From a virus: a DNA stretch of 33,769 nucleotides. The notes under the pieces are model-generated. The model worked only from the letters and a program-made list of their open reading frames with translations, had not been told where the DNA came from and made no database searches. Shown in pieces: positions 6,153 through 12,489 of this stretch. Each line of letters starts with the position of its first letter. Within the stretch, counting starts at the first letter, position 1. The DNA lies in the IMG/VR virus record IMGVR_UViG_3300020474_000052, positions 1-33,769 of that record, one strand, 5' to 3'. Position numbers and translations under genes: made by a program.

Positions 6153-6409
6153 CAGTTGTCCTCCAGTTGGTTGATCAATTTAAGAAGTTCTTCTTCACTA
6201 GCGCCATCAATCCATCGCTGGACTTTTTCGCTTGTTTTTGTTGGGCGCATTGCTTCCATGAATGAAACCATTGCATTATCACCTTGAGTAGTGCGAATGT
6301 AATCAAGACATTGAGCTAACTGCCAATCAGCAGCGGCTTGCATGGCTTCTGGGCAGGTCTTGTATTCGGAAAGTGCATCAATGAGTTTTGGATGGAGTGG
6401 GTGTGTCAT
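6152..6409 (-). CDS. Paralogue C of the AADWQL family (85 aa)
   Basis: MTHPLHPKLIDALSEYKTCP leads to MQAAADWQLAQCLDYIRTTQ and a helical C-terminal end (ASEEELLKLINQLEDN). It shares the AADWQL motif with the gene at 5687-5938 and a shortened version of the common N-terminus. The ATG overlaps the upstream stop by one base (TAATG). Likely a small helical adaptor or binding protein; function not known. Confidence 0.77.
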   Translation of the reverse strand: MTHPLHPKLIDALSEYKTCPEAMQAAADWQLAQCLDYIRTTQGDNAMVSFMEAMRPTKTSEKVQRWIDGASEEELLKLINQLEDN

Positions 6410-6552
6410 TAGAAGAACGATGCATTGACAGAAACAACAGTAGCATTTGGATTACGTGCCAGTGCTACTTTTTTTGCTTCCTGATAGTCACGGGCATGAA
6501 CGGTCTCATAAAAGACAGTACCAGCAACATAGAGTTCGACTTTGCATTTCAT
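6409..6552 (-). CDS. Conserved cyanophage-type small protein (47 aa), first gene of the operon
   Basis: MKCKVELYVAGTVFYETVHA followed by RDYQEAKKVALARNPNATVV is a strand-helix-strand protein I remember as conserved in T4-like cyanophages. It has no assigned function. It lies about 27 bases after the -10 box of the promoter at 6579-6607, so it heads the long operon. Confidence 0.82.
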   Translation of the reverse strand: MKCKVELYVAGTVFYETVHARDYQEAKKVALARNPNATVVSVNASFF

Positions 6553-6578
6553 GGTGGTGTTCCGTTGATTACCTTTGT

Positions 6579-6607
6579 ATTATATCAGAAGTTGAGGTAG
6601 TCTTCAA
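6579..6607 (-). promoter_or_regulatory. Sigma-70-type promoter of the 31-gene operon
   Basis: On the minus strand: TTGAAG, 17 bases, TATAAT. It overlaps the last codons of the nuclease gene (stop 6585). The following leader ACAAAGGTAATCAACGG resembles the leader at 1-34. It reads into the gene at 6409-6552 and then the whole run down to the terminator at 36-57. Confidence 0.8.
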
Positions 6608-7196
6608 TAGATTTCTCAATGGCAGCGGACAGTTTGATAGGTGGCACAACTGGTTCTACAGATCCAATCTCACACTCAAAATAGTTACCGATGTCAAGTT
6701 TAATCATTGCACCATCAGCACCCTCTTCATAAAGAGATCTTGCATATTCATCCTCAACTACCACAACACGACGTGCGGTAAGATCAAGAACTAGCATGTA
6801 GTCAAAAGTTTTTTGTATTCGATAATCTTCAATAGTTTTCTTTTCACTCAGAAAAGATTTTACTTTGAATTTTTTAGTTGCAAATGGATTGTTTTTTTTA
6901 AACAGATTTTTACCCATCTTCAACTCAATCTTATCTTCACCATACATGAAGTCATATCCATCTTGATCGACTCTCACAAGACCAGAAAACTTGTCAAGTG
7001 CTCGTTCTACGGCAGTTGCACGGGTGAAATTGTCGGCATTACTGGTGAATCCATCATCACTGTAGAGAGAATCCACAACACCAAATACTTTGTTCCAATC
7101 AACACTTCTCTCAAGGTGATCAATAAAGTGTTGTTGTGTTGTTGCAATGGTCACTTTTTCTTCCTGGGGATAGAGAATATTTGAAAGAGCATTCAT
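6585..7196 (-). CDS. Putative PD-(D/E)XK-fold nuclease partner of the helicase
   Basis: The 203-aa protein has a helical N-terminal part (about 1-70), then YDFMYGEDKIELKMGK, in which Asp82, Glu91 and Lys93 form a D-x8-E-x-K pattern on paired strands. A later strand (FDYMLVLDL) fits the PD-(D/E)XK nuclease fold. From this pattern I infer a metal-dependent DNA nuclease; no family match is certain. It lies 59 bases after the helicase gene, on the same strand and with no terminator between. Helicase plus nuclease is a common arrangement in restriction and DNA-repair systems. The start ATG at 7196 has a weak site. A TATACT box at 7211-7216 may add a promoter. Confidence 0.6.
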   Translation of the reverse strand: MNALSNILYPQEEKVTIATTQQHFIDHLERSVDWNKVFGVVDSLYSDDGFTSNADNFTRATAVERALDKFSGLVRVDQDGYDFMYGEDKIELKMGKNLFKKNNPFATKKFKVKSFLSEKKTIEDYRIQKTFDYMLVLDLTARRVVVVEDEYARSLYEEGADGAMIKLDIGNYFECEIGSVEPVVPPIKLSAAIEKSIEDYLNF

Positions 7197-7255
7197 AATA
7201 ATTTGCTCATAGTATAATTATGGGACTTACACGCATAACTAGCGTTGCCCAGAGA

Positions 7256-8416
7256 TTAACGACGAATGACAGATACGGCAGGTTCACCCTTCTCAAAAAT
7301 CGTCTCTACGACACTTTGAACACTCTTTGCTGTATTGATGCCTACTTTATCATAAACAGGCACACAGACCAACCCAAAGGTCTTAGAAGAGACACCTAAC
7401 CTAATAACCCTACCAATACTCTGAGAAATGCCTACAAAGTCCATATTACGCATGAACAGCACTGCTTCAAGTCCACTGACATTGATACCTTCAGACAGAA
7501 TAGAGTGATGAAGAACCACAAACTTCTTCTCAGGATCTTTGCCCCATGCATTCAAAGTATTGAAAAACATCTCTCTATCAACTTTTTCACCATCAATAAT
7601 TGCACCAGTCTTAGACGTGATATACATGCAAGAATAACCACGTTGTGCTAATTCATTACGAAAATTAGACTCACTCAAAAGATTGATAATCTGTTTTGTA
7701 GACCGTGCTGCAATGAGAATCTTACTCAGAGAATTATCATCAATGGTAGAAATCAAATTATCACAATCAGACATTTTAAAATCACCCTGTGGCAACTCAT
7801 TGATCACAACCTTAGGAGGAAGAATGTATCCTTGCTCAACCAGTTTAGGAGCTGGAATATTACAAATCACCTGACCATAAACATCAGTATCATTCATTCC
7901 TGGTTTGAAAATAGTAACAGAATGCTTCGGAGTCGCAGTAAAGAAATAGCAACGATCAGCATTATGACTGAAAAACTCAGTAGAAGGAAAGAAGTTTCTC
8001 TTTACACTATTATGTGCTTCATCAAAGTAAATCGAATCTACTTTAATACCAGATTCTTCAATACGTCGTAAAGAATTATAAGTCGTAAAGATGAGTTGAT
8101 TACCACCAACATTCTCAGACCATAACCGAACAGTATCTGCTTTTGTGGTGCTAAAGTGCTCTGTCTCACCACTATGAACATGCATCACATGTGCATCAAC
8201 ATGTTCAAGAAACTCAGAACACAACTGTTCTGCTAACAATATTCGTGGTGCCACTATCACATGAACCTGATTTTCAAACAGTTTGAAATGTATCTTAGTA
8301 TCCTCGATCATACACAGAGTCTTACCACCACCAGTGGGAACAATCACCTGACCCTTATCATGCTTCAGCATGGCATTAAGAGCAGTTTCTTGGTGTGGAC
8401 GAAGAGTGATGGTCAC
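7256..8416 (-). CDS. Superfamily-2 DEAH-box helicase
   Basis: A DNA or RNA translocase of helicase superfamily 2 (type III restriction Res-subunit/UvsW-like group). In the 386-aa product the motifs are: LRPHQ near the N-terminus (Q-like element), Walker A VPTGGGKT (26-33), motif Ia VIVAPRILLAEQ, Walker B DEAH (132-135), motif III FTATP (about 159-163) and motif VI QSIGRVIR (332-339). No methylase, specificity or nuclease domain is fused. I start it at GTG 8416, not at the ATG at 8449, because a promoter -10 box (8441-8446) overlaps codons 2-4 of the longer frame, so that ATG would lie upstream of the transcript start. The ACACACCA before this GTG matches the leader endings of other genes here. 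The next gene is the nuclease. Confidence 0.88.
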   Translation of the reverse strand: MTITLRPHQETALNAMLKHDKGQVIVPTGGGKTLCMIEDTKIHFKLFENQVHVIVAPRILLAEQLCSEFLEHVDAHVMHVHSGETEHFSTTKADTVRLWSENVGGNQLIFTTYNSLRRIEESGIKVDSIYFDEAHNSVKRNFFPSTEFFSHNADRCYFFTATPKHSVTIFKPGMNDTDVYGQVICNIPAPKLVEQGYILPPKVVINELPQGDFKMSDCDNLISTIDDNSLSKILIAARSTKQIINLLSESNFRNELAQRGYSCMYITSKTGAIIDGEKVDREMFFNTLNAWGKDPEKKFVVLHHSILSEGINVSGLEAVLFMRNMDFVGISQSIGRVIRLGVSSKTFGLVCVPVYDKVGINTAKSVQSVVETIFEKGEPAVSVIRR

Positions 8417-8440
8417 TGGTGTGTGGTGAACTATGGACCT

Positions 8441-8469
8441 ATTATACATTAAAAAACCACCCCTGTGGA
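8441..8469 (-). promoter_or_regulatory. Early promoter with its -35 box in the terminator loop
   Basis: TCCACA (8464-8469), 17 bases, TATAAT (8441-8446) on the minus strand. The -35 hexamer is the loop of the terminator hairpin at 8451-8476. It drives the helicase and probably the nuclease. Confidence 0.75.
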
Positions 8470-8476
8470 GAGGTGG
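8451..8476 (-). terminator. Terminator after the gene at 8511-8747
   Basis: CCACC-TCTCCACAGG-GGTGG followed by TTTTTT on the minus strand. It is one of four nearly identical copies in this part of the window. Confidence 0.85.
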
Positions 8477-8510
8477 TGTGACACTATAGGAAGTGATCAG
8501 TTGTTGATAT

Positions 8511-8747
8511 TCATTTTTTTATCATATCGTAAATAACCTCAGATTCAACAAAACTCAACTCTTGTGACCAGTCATTAAGTTTAGCACTGATTAGTGTCGG
8601 ATAAATGTAAAACCACATATCTGGTTGGTTTAATTCGTATTTAAAAACAATATCCTTACCATTTTTGTGTGCGATAAGGGAAAATTTTACGTTAGGATAA
8701 TCATTTTCATTAAGAATCTCTTTGAGATCGTTAATTGTGCTGTTCAT
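8511..8747 (-). CDS. Hypothetical protein (78 aa), single-gene early unit
   Basis: MNSTINDLKEILNENDYPNV is helix followed by a strand-rich part (FSLIAHKNGKDIVFKYELNQ, then MWFYIYPTLISAKL) and a final helix. I do not recognise it. It is flanked by its own promoter (8771-8799) and its own terminator (8451-8476), so it is expressed as a single-gene cassette. Confidence 0.72.
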   Translation of the reverse strand: MNSTINDLKEILNENDYPNVKFSLIAHKNGKDIVFKYELNQPDMWFYIYPTLISAKLNDWSQELSFVESEVIYDMIKK

Positions 8748-8770
8748 AATGTTTGATTGGTTACTTTGTA

Positions 8771-8799
8771 AGTATAAAATAAAAAACCACCCCTGTGAA
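8771..8799 (-). promoter_or_regulatory. Early promoter with its -35 box in the terminator loop
   Basis: TTCACA (8794-8799), 17 bases, TATACT (8771-8776), then the leader TACAAAGTAACCAATCAAAC before the ATG at 8747. The -35 box sits in the loop of the 8781-8806 terminator. Nearly the same leader is used at 10214. Confidence 0.78.
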
Positions 8800-8806
8800 G
8801 AGGTGG
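8781..8806 (-). terminator. Terminator after the SPFH gene
   Basis: CCACC-TCTTCACAGG-GGTGG plus TTTTTT on the minus strand, preceded by the short hairpin-prone sequence AGTTTTCAAACTG. Ends the transcript of the 54-aa membrane protein and SPFH genes. Confidence 0.85.
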
Positions 8807-8836
8807 TGTGACAGTTTGAAAACTATCCCTTTAGTA

Positions 8837-9691
8837 TCAATTACCGATTTTACCAGTAGGAAGCATTTCCAGTGGAGAACCATTTACGATGATCATTTTC
8901 TCAATTTGACCATTAGCAAATGCTTCTTTCATGATCTCATTGCGTTGATACTCAAGATACCTAGGAGTGATAGATGACTCCAGTGCCTTGTTTTCTTCTG
9001 CTTTGAGTTTTGCTGCATCAGTTTTAGTTTGCTGTGTAAGAAGAATCGTTTCATTACGAACAGTCTTTTCTTTCTTATCAGACTGAGCAGCAACAACACG
9101 ATTGACACTTTCAACTAAAGTATCAGGAAGATCTGCCTTTACGGCAACAACACTTTCAACTTGGATACCAGTATCAAGATTATTCTTAGCAAGTTGTCCT
9201 TGAAGATTAGTCTTAATAACTTCTTGAATCCTATCAAGACTACTATTCACTTCCAGAGCAGGAAACTCATCAACAGATTGGTTTACAGCAGAAGCAATCA
9301 AGCGACCAATGTAGTTGGACATCAGTTGAATCTGACCATTCCTATACATATCATGATTAGACATATCGTAATCAGTATAGAAACGATAGAGAGAACCAGG
9401 ATTGATGGCATAAGTTACAACCACATCCATGTCCTTCATGATTGTGTTGTCTTTGGTCTTCGGACGAAGATCATTTGCAGCAACAGTGATCTTACGAGTA
9501 TTGAAGGTTTTGATTGAACCCAATCCATCGAAATGAATACCAGGTTGAATGATAGAGTCTTTTACCTGTCCATCAAAACCAACATAAAGTCCATTTTCTC
9601 CGGTTTTGAGTGTAGTGAATTGTCCTGCGGTAAGAGTAAGTGCAAGAAGACCGACACCGGCACCGATACCGATTTTAAGAAGTGTGCTCAT
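8837..9691 (-). CDS. SPFH / prohibitin (Band 7) family membrane protein
   Basis: A 284-aa protein of the SPFH family: an N-terminal membrane helix (residues about 5-22, LKIGIGAGVGLLALTLTAG), an SPFH domain (about 30-200, with VGFDGQVKDSIIQPGIHF, VVVTYAINPGSLYRFY and VESVVAVKADLPDTL) and a charged helical region (about 205-270, KKEKTVRNETILLTQQ and on). Bacterial family members (HflK/HflC, prohibitins) form membrane rings and control the FtsH protease; similar genes occur in marine cyanophages. FtsH turns over photosystem II protein D1 in cyanobacteria, so the phage copy may protect or redirect membrane protein turnover; that is inference. It sits 18 bases after the tiny membrane gene and shares its promoter. 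Confidence 0.9.
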   Translation of the reverse strand: MSTLLKIGIGAGVGLLALTLTAGQFTTLKTGENGLYVGFDGQVKDSIIQPGIHFDGLGSIKTFNTRKITVAANDLRPKTKDNTIMKDMDVVVTYAINPGSLYRFYTDYDMSNHDMYRNGQIQLMSNYIGRLIASAVNQSVDEFPALEVNSSLDRIQEVIKTNLQGQLAKNNLDTGIQVESVVAVKADLPDTLVESVNRVVAAQSDKKEKTVRNETILLTQQTKTDAAKLKAEENKALESSITPRYLEYQRNEIMKEAFANGQIEKMIIVNGSPLEMLPTGKIGN

Positions 9692-9709
9692 GATAATAAT
9701 AAAAAAAGA

Positions 9710-9874
9710 TTAGTCGTTTGTAACAGCAGCATAGATAATGACTGCTGCAAGAATTAAAAGAATAAGAAGAGGTAGGATCTTAAGAAAGAATAATGCTACC
9801 GTAACTCCTCTTAGTAGAAGGATAAGGAGAATTATTGCAATGCCTGCAATAACTCCTAATGTTCGTGTGATCAT
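9710..9874 (-). CDS. Tiny two-helix membrane protein (54 aa)
   Basis: MITRTLGVIAGIAIILLILL, a short Arg-Gly turn, then VTVALFFLKILPLLILLILA and AVIIYAAVTND: two hydrophobic helices making a hairpin in the membrane. It is cotranscribed with the SPFH gene, 18 bases upstream of it, from the promoter at 9912-9940. SPFH proteins often have small membrane partners, so a shared complex is a reasonable guess but nothing in the sequence proves it. No strong ribosome binding site; an ATG upstream in another frame closes at once, leaving this start. Confidence 0.72.
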   Translation of the reverse strand: MITRTLGVIAGIAIILLILLLRGVTVALFFLKILPLLILLILAAVIIYAAVTND

Positions 9875-9911
9875 GCGAGCATTGAATGGTTGTCCGATTG
9901 ACTACTTCGTA

Positions 9912-9940
9912 AGTATATGCCGAAAACTGAGTTCAGGCAA
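9912..9940 (-). promoter_or_regulatory. Early promoter in a decayed terminator-promoter module
   Basis: TTGCCT (9935-9940), 17 bases, TATACT (9912-9917), with the leader TACGAAGTAGTCAATCGG resembling the other modules. The half of the terminator next to the -35 box (ggtggtgtgacagtttgag on the plus strand) is kept, but the matching CCACCCC and T-run are gone. Confidence 0.7.
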
Positions 9941-9968
9941 GAGGTGGTGTGACAGTTTGAGAAGTGGA

Positions 9969-10214
9969 TTATTTCCAAAATGATTTACCTCGACCACCTG
10001 CAATTTCGCACTCATAGAGGTGGTCTGTCGTAACCGTAGGAACAGTGACGACTCCACCATTTGATGTTGTTGCAGTAGTATAGGTGTCGCGGAGTCTAGT
10101 GCGAGTGACCTTACACTTGTGATCAGTGATGTAGTTTTTCGTATCTATTTCATCTTTTATCGCAAAGGTAACTATACCCACCAATAATAAGATAAAAGTG
10201 ATGTGAAATCTCAT
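9969..10214 (-). CDS. Small exported or membrane-anchored protein (81 aa)
   Basis: MRFHITFILLLVGIVTFAIK is an N-terminal hydrophobic helix that may be a signal anchor or an uncleaved signal peptide. The rest is a small strand-rich domain with two Cys residues (HKCKVTRTRL and LYECEIAGG) that could form a disulfide outside the cytoplasm. It comes from its own promoter (10238-10265) and, because the terminator after it is decayed, its transcript may read on into the SPFH pair. Function unknown. Confidence 0.74.
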   Translation of the reverse strand: MRFHITFILLLVGIVTFAIKDEIDTKNYITDHKCKVTRTRLRDTYTTATTSNGGVVTVPTVTTDHLYECEIAGGRGKSFWK

Positions 10215-10237
10215 AATGTTTGATTGGTTACTTTATA

Positions 10238-10265
10238 AGTATACATTAAAAAACCACCCCGTGAA
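10238..10265 (-). promoter_or_regulatory. Early promoter, -35 box in the terminator loop
   Basis: TTCACG (10260-10265), 16 bases, TATACT (10238-10243), then a leader nearly identical to that at 8747 (TATAAAGTAACCAATCAAAC) before the ATG at 10214. Confidence 0.72.
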
Positions 10266-10272
10266 GAGGTGG
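10248..10272 (-). terminator. Terminator after the gene at 10282-10566
   Basis: CCACC-TCTTCACGG-GGTGG plus TTTTTT on the minus strand. A CCAGT/ACTGG mini-hairpin sits just upstream. Confidence 0.85.
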
Positions 10273-10281
10273 TGTGCCAGT

Positions 10282-10566
10282 TTATCGACTGGTCGTTACC
10301 TCAAAAATAAAAATTGGTGGCACTGTGTCGATCCATACATTATTACAATAATCCAACAATTCAGGTTTTGTTACATCAGTTTTGTGAGTGATAATCTGCC
10401 CTGACCTAAGTTTTTCCTTTATGTTATAAAAATGCAAAGGACTCAATTCCCTGATTGATTCCTTAAGATCATCTAGAGTTGAAACTTCTATAAGATCATC
10501 CCTAAAGTTTATGGGATTATATTGCTGTGGATACATAAAATTCGTAATCCACTCTCCAAAACTCAT
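10282..10566 (-). CDS. Hypothetical protein (94 aa)
   Basis: MSFGEWITNFMYPQQYNPIN is followed by helical segments (DDLIEVSTLDDLKESIRELS, then YNIKEKLRSGQIITHKTD) and a hydrophobic end (WIDTVPPIFIFEV). Not recognised. It is a single-gene cassette with its own upstream promoter and downstream terminator. Confidence 0.7.
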   Translation of the reverse strand: MSFGEWITNFMYPQQYNPINFRDDLIEVSTLDDLKESIRELSPLHFYNIKEKLRSGQIITHKTDVTKPELLDYCNNVWIDTVPPIFIFEVTTSR

Positions 10567-10587
10567 GTTTTTAATTCAACTGTATCC

Positions 10588-10616
10588 ATCATACAATAAA
10601 AAAGCACCCCATAGTG
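10588..10616 (-). promoter_or_regulatory. Early promoter, weak -35 box in the terminator loop
   Basis: TATGAT (10588-10593) lies 17 bases after CACTAT (10611-10616), a poor -35 box in the loop of the 10596-10621 terminator. Drives the gene at 10282-10566. Confidence 0.55.
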
Positions 10617-10621
10617 GGGTG
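10596..10621 (-). terminator. Terminator after the 576-aa gene
   Basis: CACCCCA-CTA-TGGGGTG followed by C and then TTTTTT on the minus strand, with an AGTTCTCAAACT mini-hairpin upstream. Confidence 0.85.
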
Positions 10622-10646
10622 GTGTGACAGTTTGAGAACTGACACT

Positions 10647-12377
10647 TTACATTCCAATTTTAAGGAATGGTGGTGAAGATACACTTTTTTCAAAGATATC
10701 ATCTTCGGAGAATCTTTTGCCATCAAAGATAATATATCCTCTTCCACTTGCTGCAGCATAAAAAGATAATAATACTTGTTTTTTAAGAATCTCCTCTACG
10801 TCTGCCTGATGTTTTGCAAAAAAGAATCCAAACTCAGCATTGGTTAATAGTGCATATGATTTCTTATATTCCGTAATAAATGGTGTTTTGTATTTGTCAA
10901 GTATTTTTATTTTATCTTCTTTTGCTAAGGATCCTTTTTTCTTTGTTTCTTTTTCTATGTCTTTTTTAATTTTAGATATTTTACCTCGCATTGCAACTTT
11001 AGATTTTTTTGCAATACCAAGAAACTTTCCCATAGATTCAGGAGTTTTAGAAAGGTATGCAGTGTAACCATCAAAAAAATCAGAAAATGTTTGTGCATTT
11101 GAAGTTAGTTCTGCATCATTTTTACTTAGATATCCGTAAGCATTTTTACCACTAAACATTTTATTAGCAAGGTCATCATAATTTTTTGACAAATATAAAG
11201 ATGAATTGTACTTACCAGAATACATCGAGTTTGAACCCAGATCCTTGTTTATTTGTTTTGAATTTAAGTTATTCTCTTTACATGCTTTTTCAAAATAGAA
11301 TATTCTAGCGTCTGCCAATTCTTGAAAAAATACTTTTAGTTTAGGGAAGTTTTTAACCAGGGTGTAAAAATAATTTACAGTAATACCACCTTCACCACTT
11401 GCAGACTTAGATCCTTTTGGAACAAAGTGAATTGCATTCCCAGACCCAAAATTAGTAAAGATGTGATATTTTTTTGTTATTTTGCTTCCAGAAGTTTTCC
11501 CCTCATAATTCAGATCAAAATAAACAAGTAATCTGTCTTGAGAAGTAAACACAACTGGTTTAATGCCTATAAATCTATTAACAGCATCTTCAAATTTTTT
11601 ATATGTATTTCCAGATCCTTTTGCAATACGAATTAAATATGAAACATATGCTACAAAGTCATCTTGCTCCCTTTCCTTTACTGTTCTAGAAAGAGAAGAT
11701 GGTAAATTAGAAATTTTTACTGGAATAGTATCAGATTTTTCGTCAAGTTGTTTTAGAGAAACAGAATATATCTCATTATCTTTCCATGCTTCTACCATCA
11801 AGTTTCTATATCTTTCCATAGTAAGAAACTCTTTTTCATTTTCGAGTATTGATTTTTTTAATTTAGAGTCAGTAACATCTGTGTTTTCTACTAACTCTTC
11901 AATAATATCGAAAATTTGAGAATTATTTTTGATAATCATTATATCACCGATATTTACTTTATCGGCATTTAATGTGGCAAGAATTCCAGGTGCTTTCATC
12001 ACCTCTTTAGAGTATTTTTTAATGGCAGATGTTACTCTTTGTTTTAAAAGATATGCCCTATTACTTCTATCCTTTTCAACTTTTGCAAATTTATAATCTC
12101 TAAGATTTTGTAAGTTAAGTGATTTTACTATCTGAGCAGCAGTTTTATAAGATGTAGAAATCCACGGATCCATAGATCCTTTTTTATCAGAAAAAGCAGT
12201 CCTATAAGTTTTTATTGTTCTATCAGAAAGTTCACATCTAGATATTACTTGATTCCACAAATTTCCACTGGTCTGAGTAATCATCTGATGAAAATCTTCA
12301 AGACTATGATCATCTTTATATGTTACATATCCTAATGCAACACATGCCAGAGATTCATTCAGACTTGTAGATGCCAT
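10647..12377 (-). CDS. Large protein of unknown function (576 aa) under early and late promoters
   Basis: I do not recognise a named family. Visible order: helical N-terminus (1-80), basic stretches (AKVEKDRSNRAYLLKQRVTS), a segment NADKVNIGDIMIIKNNSQIF followed after 60 residues by IYSVSLKQLDEKSDTIPVKI, a strand-rich middle (VFTSQDRLLVYFDLNY), GKYNSSLYLSKNYDD, and a Lys-rich coiled region (about 465-510). The NIGDIM...VSLKQL pairing reminds me of unnamed marine phage proteins of similar size. A consensus promoter (12447-12475) and a late promoter (12399-12406) stand upstream, so it may be made throughout infection. No membrane segment or nuclease motif I can defend. Confidence 0.8.
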   Translation of the reverse strand: MASTSLNESLACVALGYVTYKDDHSLEDFHQMITQTSGNLWNQVISRCELSDRTIKTYRTAFSDKKGSMDPWISTSYKTAAQIVKSLNLQNLRDYKFAKVEKDRSNRAYLLKQRVTSAIKKYSKEVMKAPGILATLNADKVNIGDIMIIKNNSQIFDIIEELVENTDVTDSKLKKSILENEKEFLTMERYRNLMVEAWKDNEIYSVSLKQLDEKSDTIPVKISNLPSSLSRTVKEREQDDFVAYVSYLIRIAKGSGNTYKKFEDAVNRFIGIKPVVFTSQDRLLVYFDLNYEGKTSGSKITKKYHIFTNFGSGNAIHFVPKGSKSASGEGGITVNYFYTLVKNFPKLKVFFQELADARIFYFEKACKENNLNSKQINKDLGSNSMYSGKYNSSLYLSKNYDDLANKMFSGKNAYGYLSKNDAELTSNAQTFSDFFDGYTAYLSKTPESMGKFLGIAKKSKVAMRGKISKIKKDIEKETKKKGSLAKEDKIKILDKYKTPFITEYKKSYALLTNAEFGFFFAKHQADVEEILKKQVLLSFYAAASGRGYIIFDGKRFSEDDIFEKSVSSPPFLKIGM

Positions 12378-12398
12378 AAGTTCTTAAAGACTTATTTG

Positions 12399-12406
12399 TA
12401 TTTATC
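12399..12406 (-). promoter_or_regulatory. T4-type late promoter
   Basis: GATAAATA on the minus strand, 22 bases before the ATG of the 576-aa gene, in the leader made by the upstream early promoter. Confidence 0.6.
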
Positions 12407-12446
12407 TTTAAGATCTTAGCCTCTCCTCTTCAACCCTAACAAAGGT

Positions 12447-12475
12447 ATTCTACAGGGTTTTTAGAGTCTTGTCAA
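12447..12475 (-). promoter_or_regulatory. Consensus sigma-70 promoter of the 576-aa gene
   Basis: TTGACA (12470-12475), exactly 17 bases, TAGAAT (12447-12452) on the minus strand. Located just after the oxygenase gene stop. Confidence 0.82.
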
Positions 12476-12489
12476 GTCTCTTTATGTTA

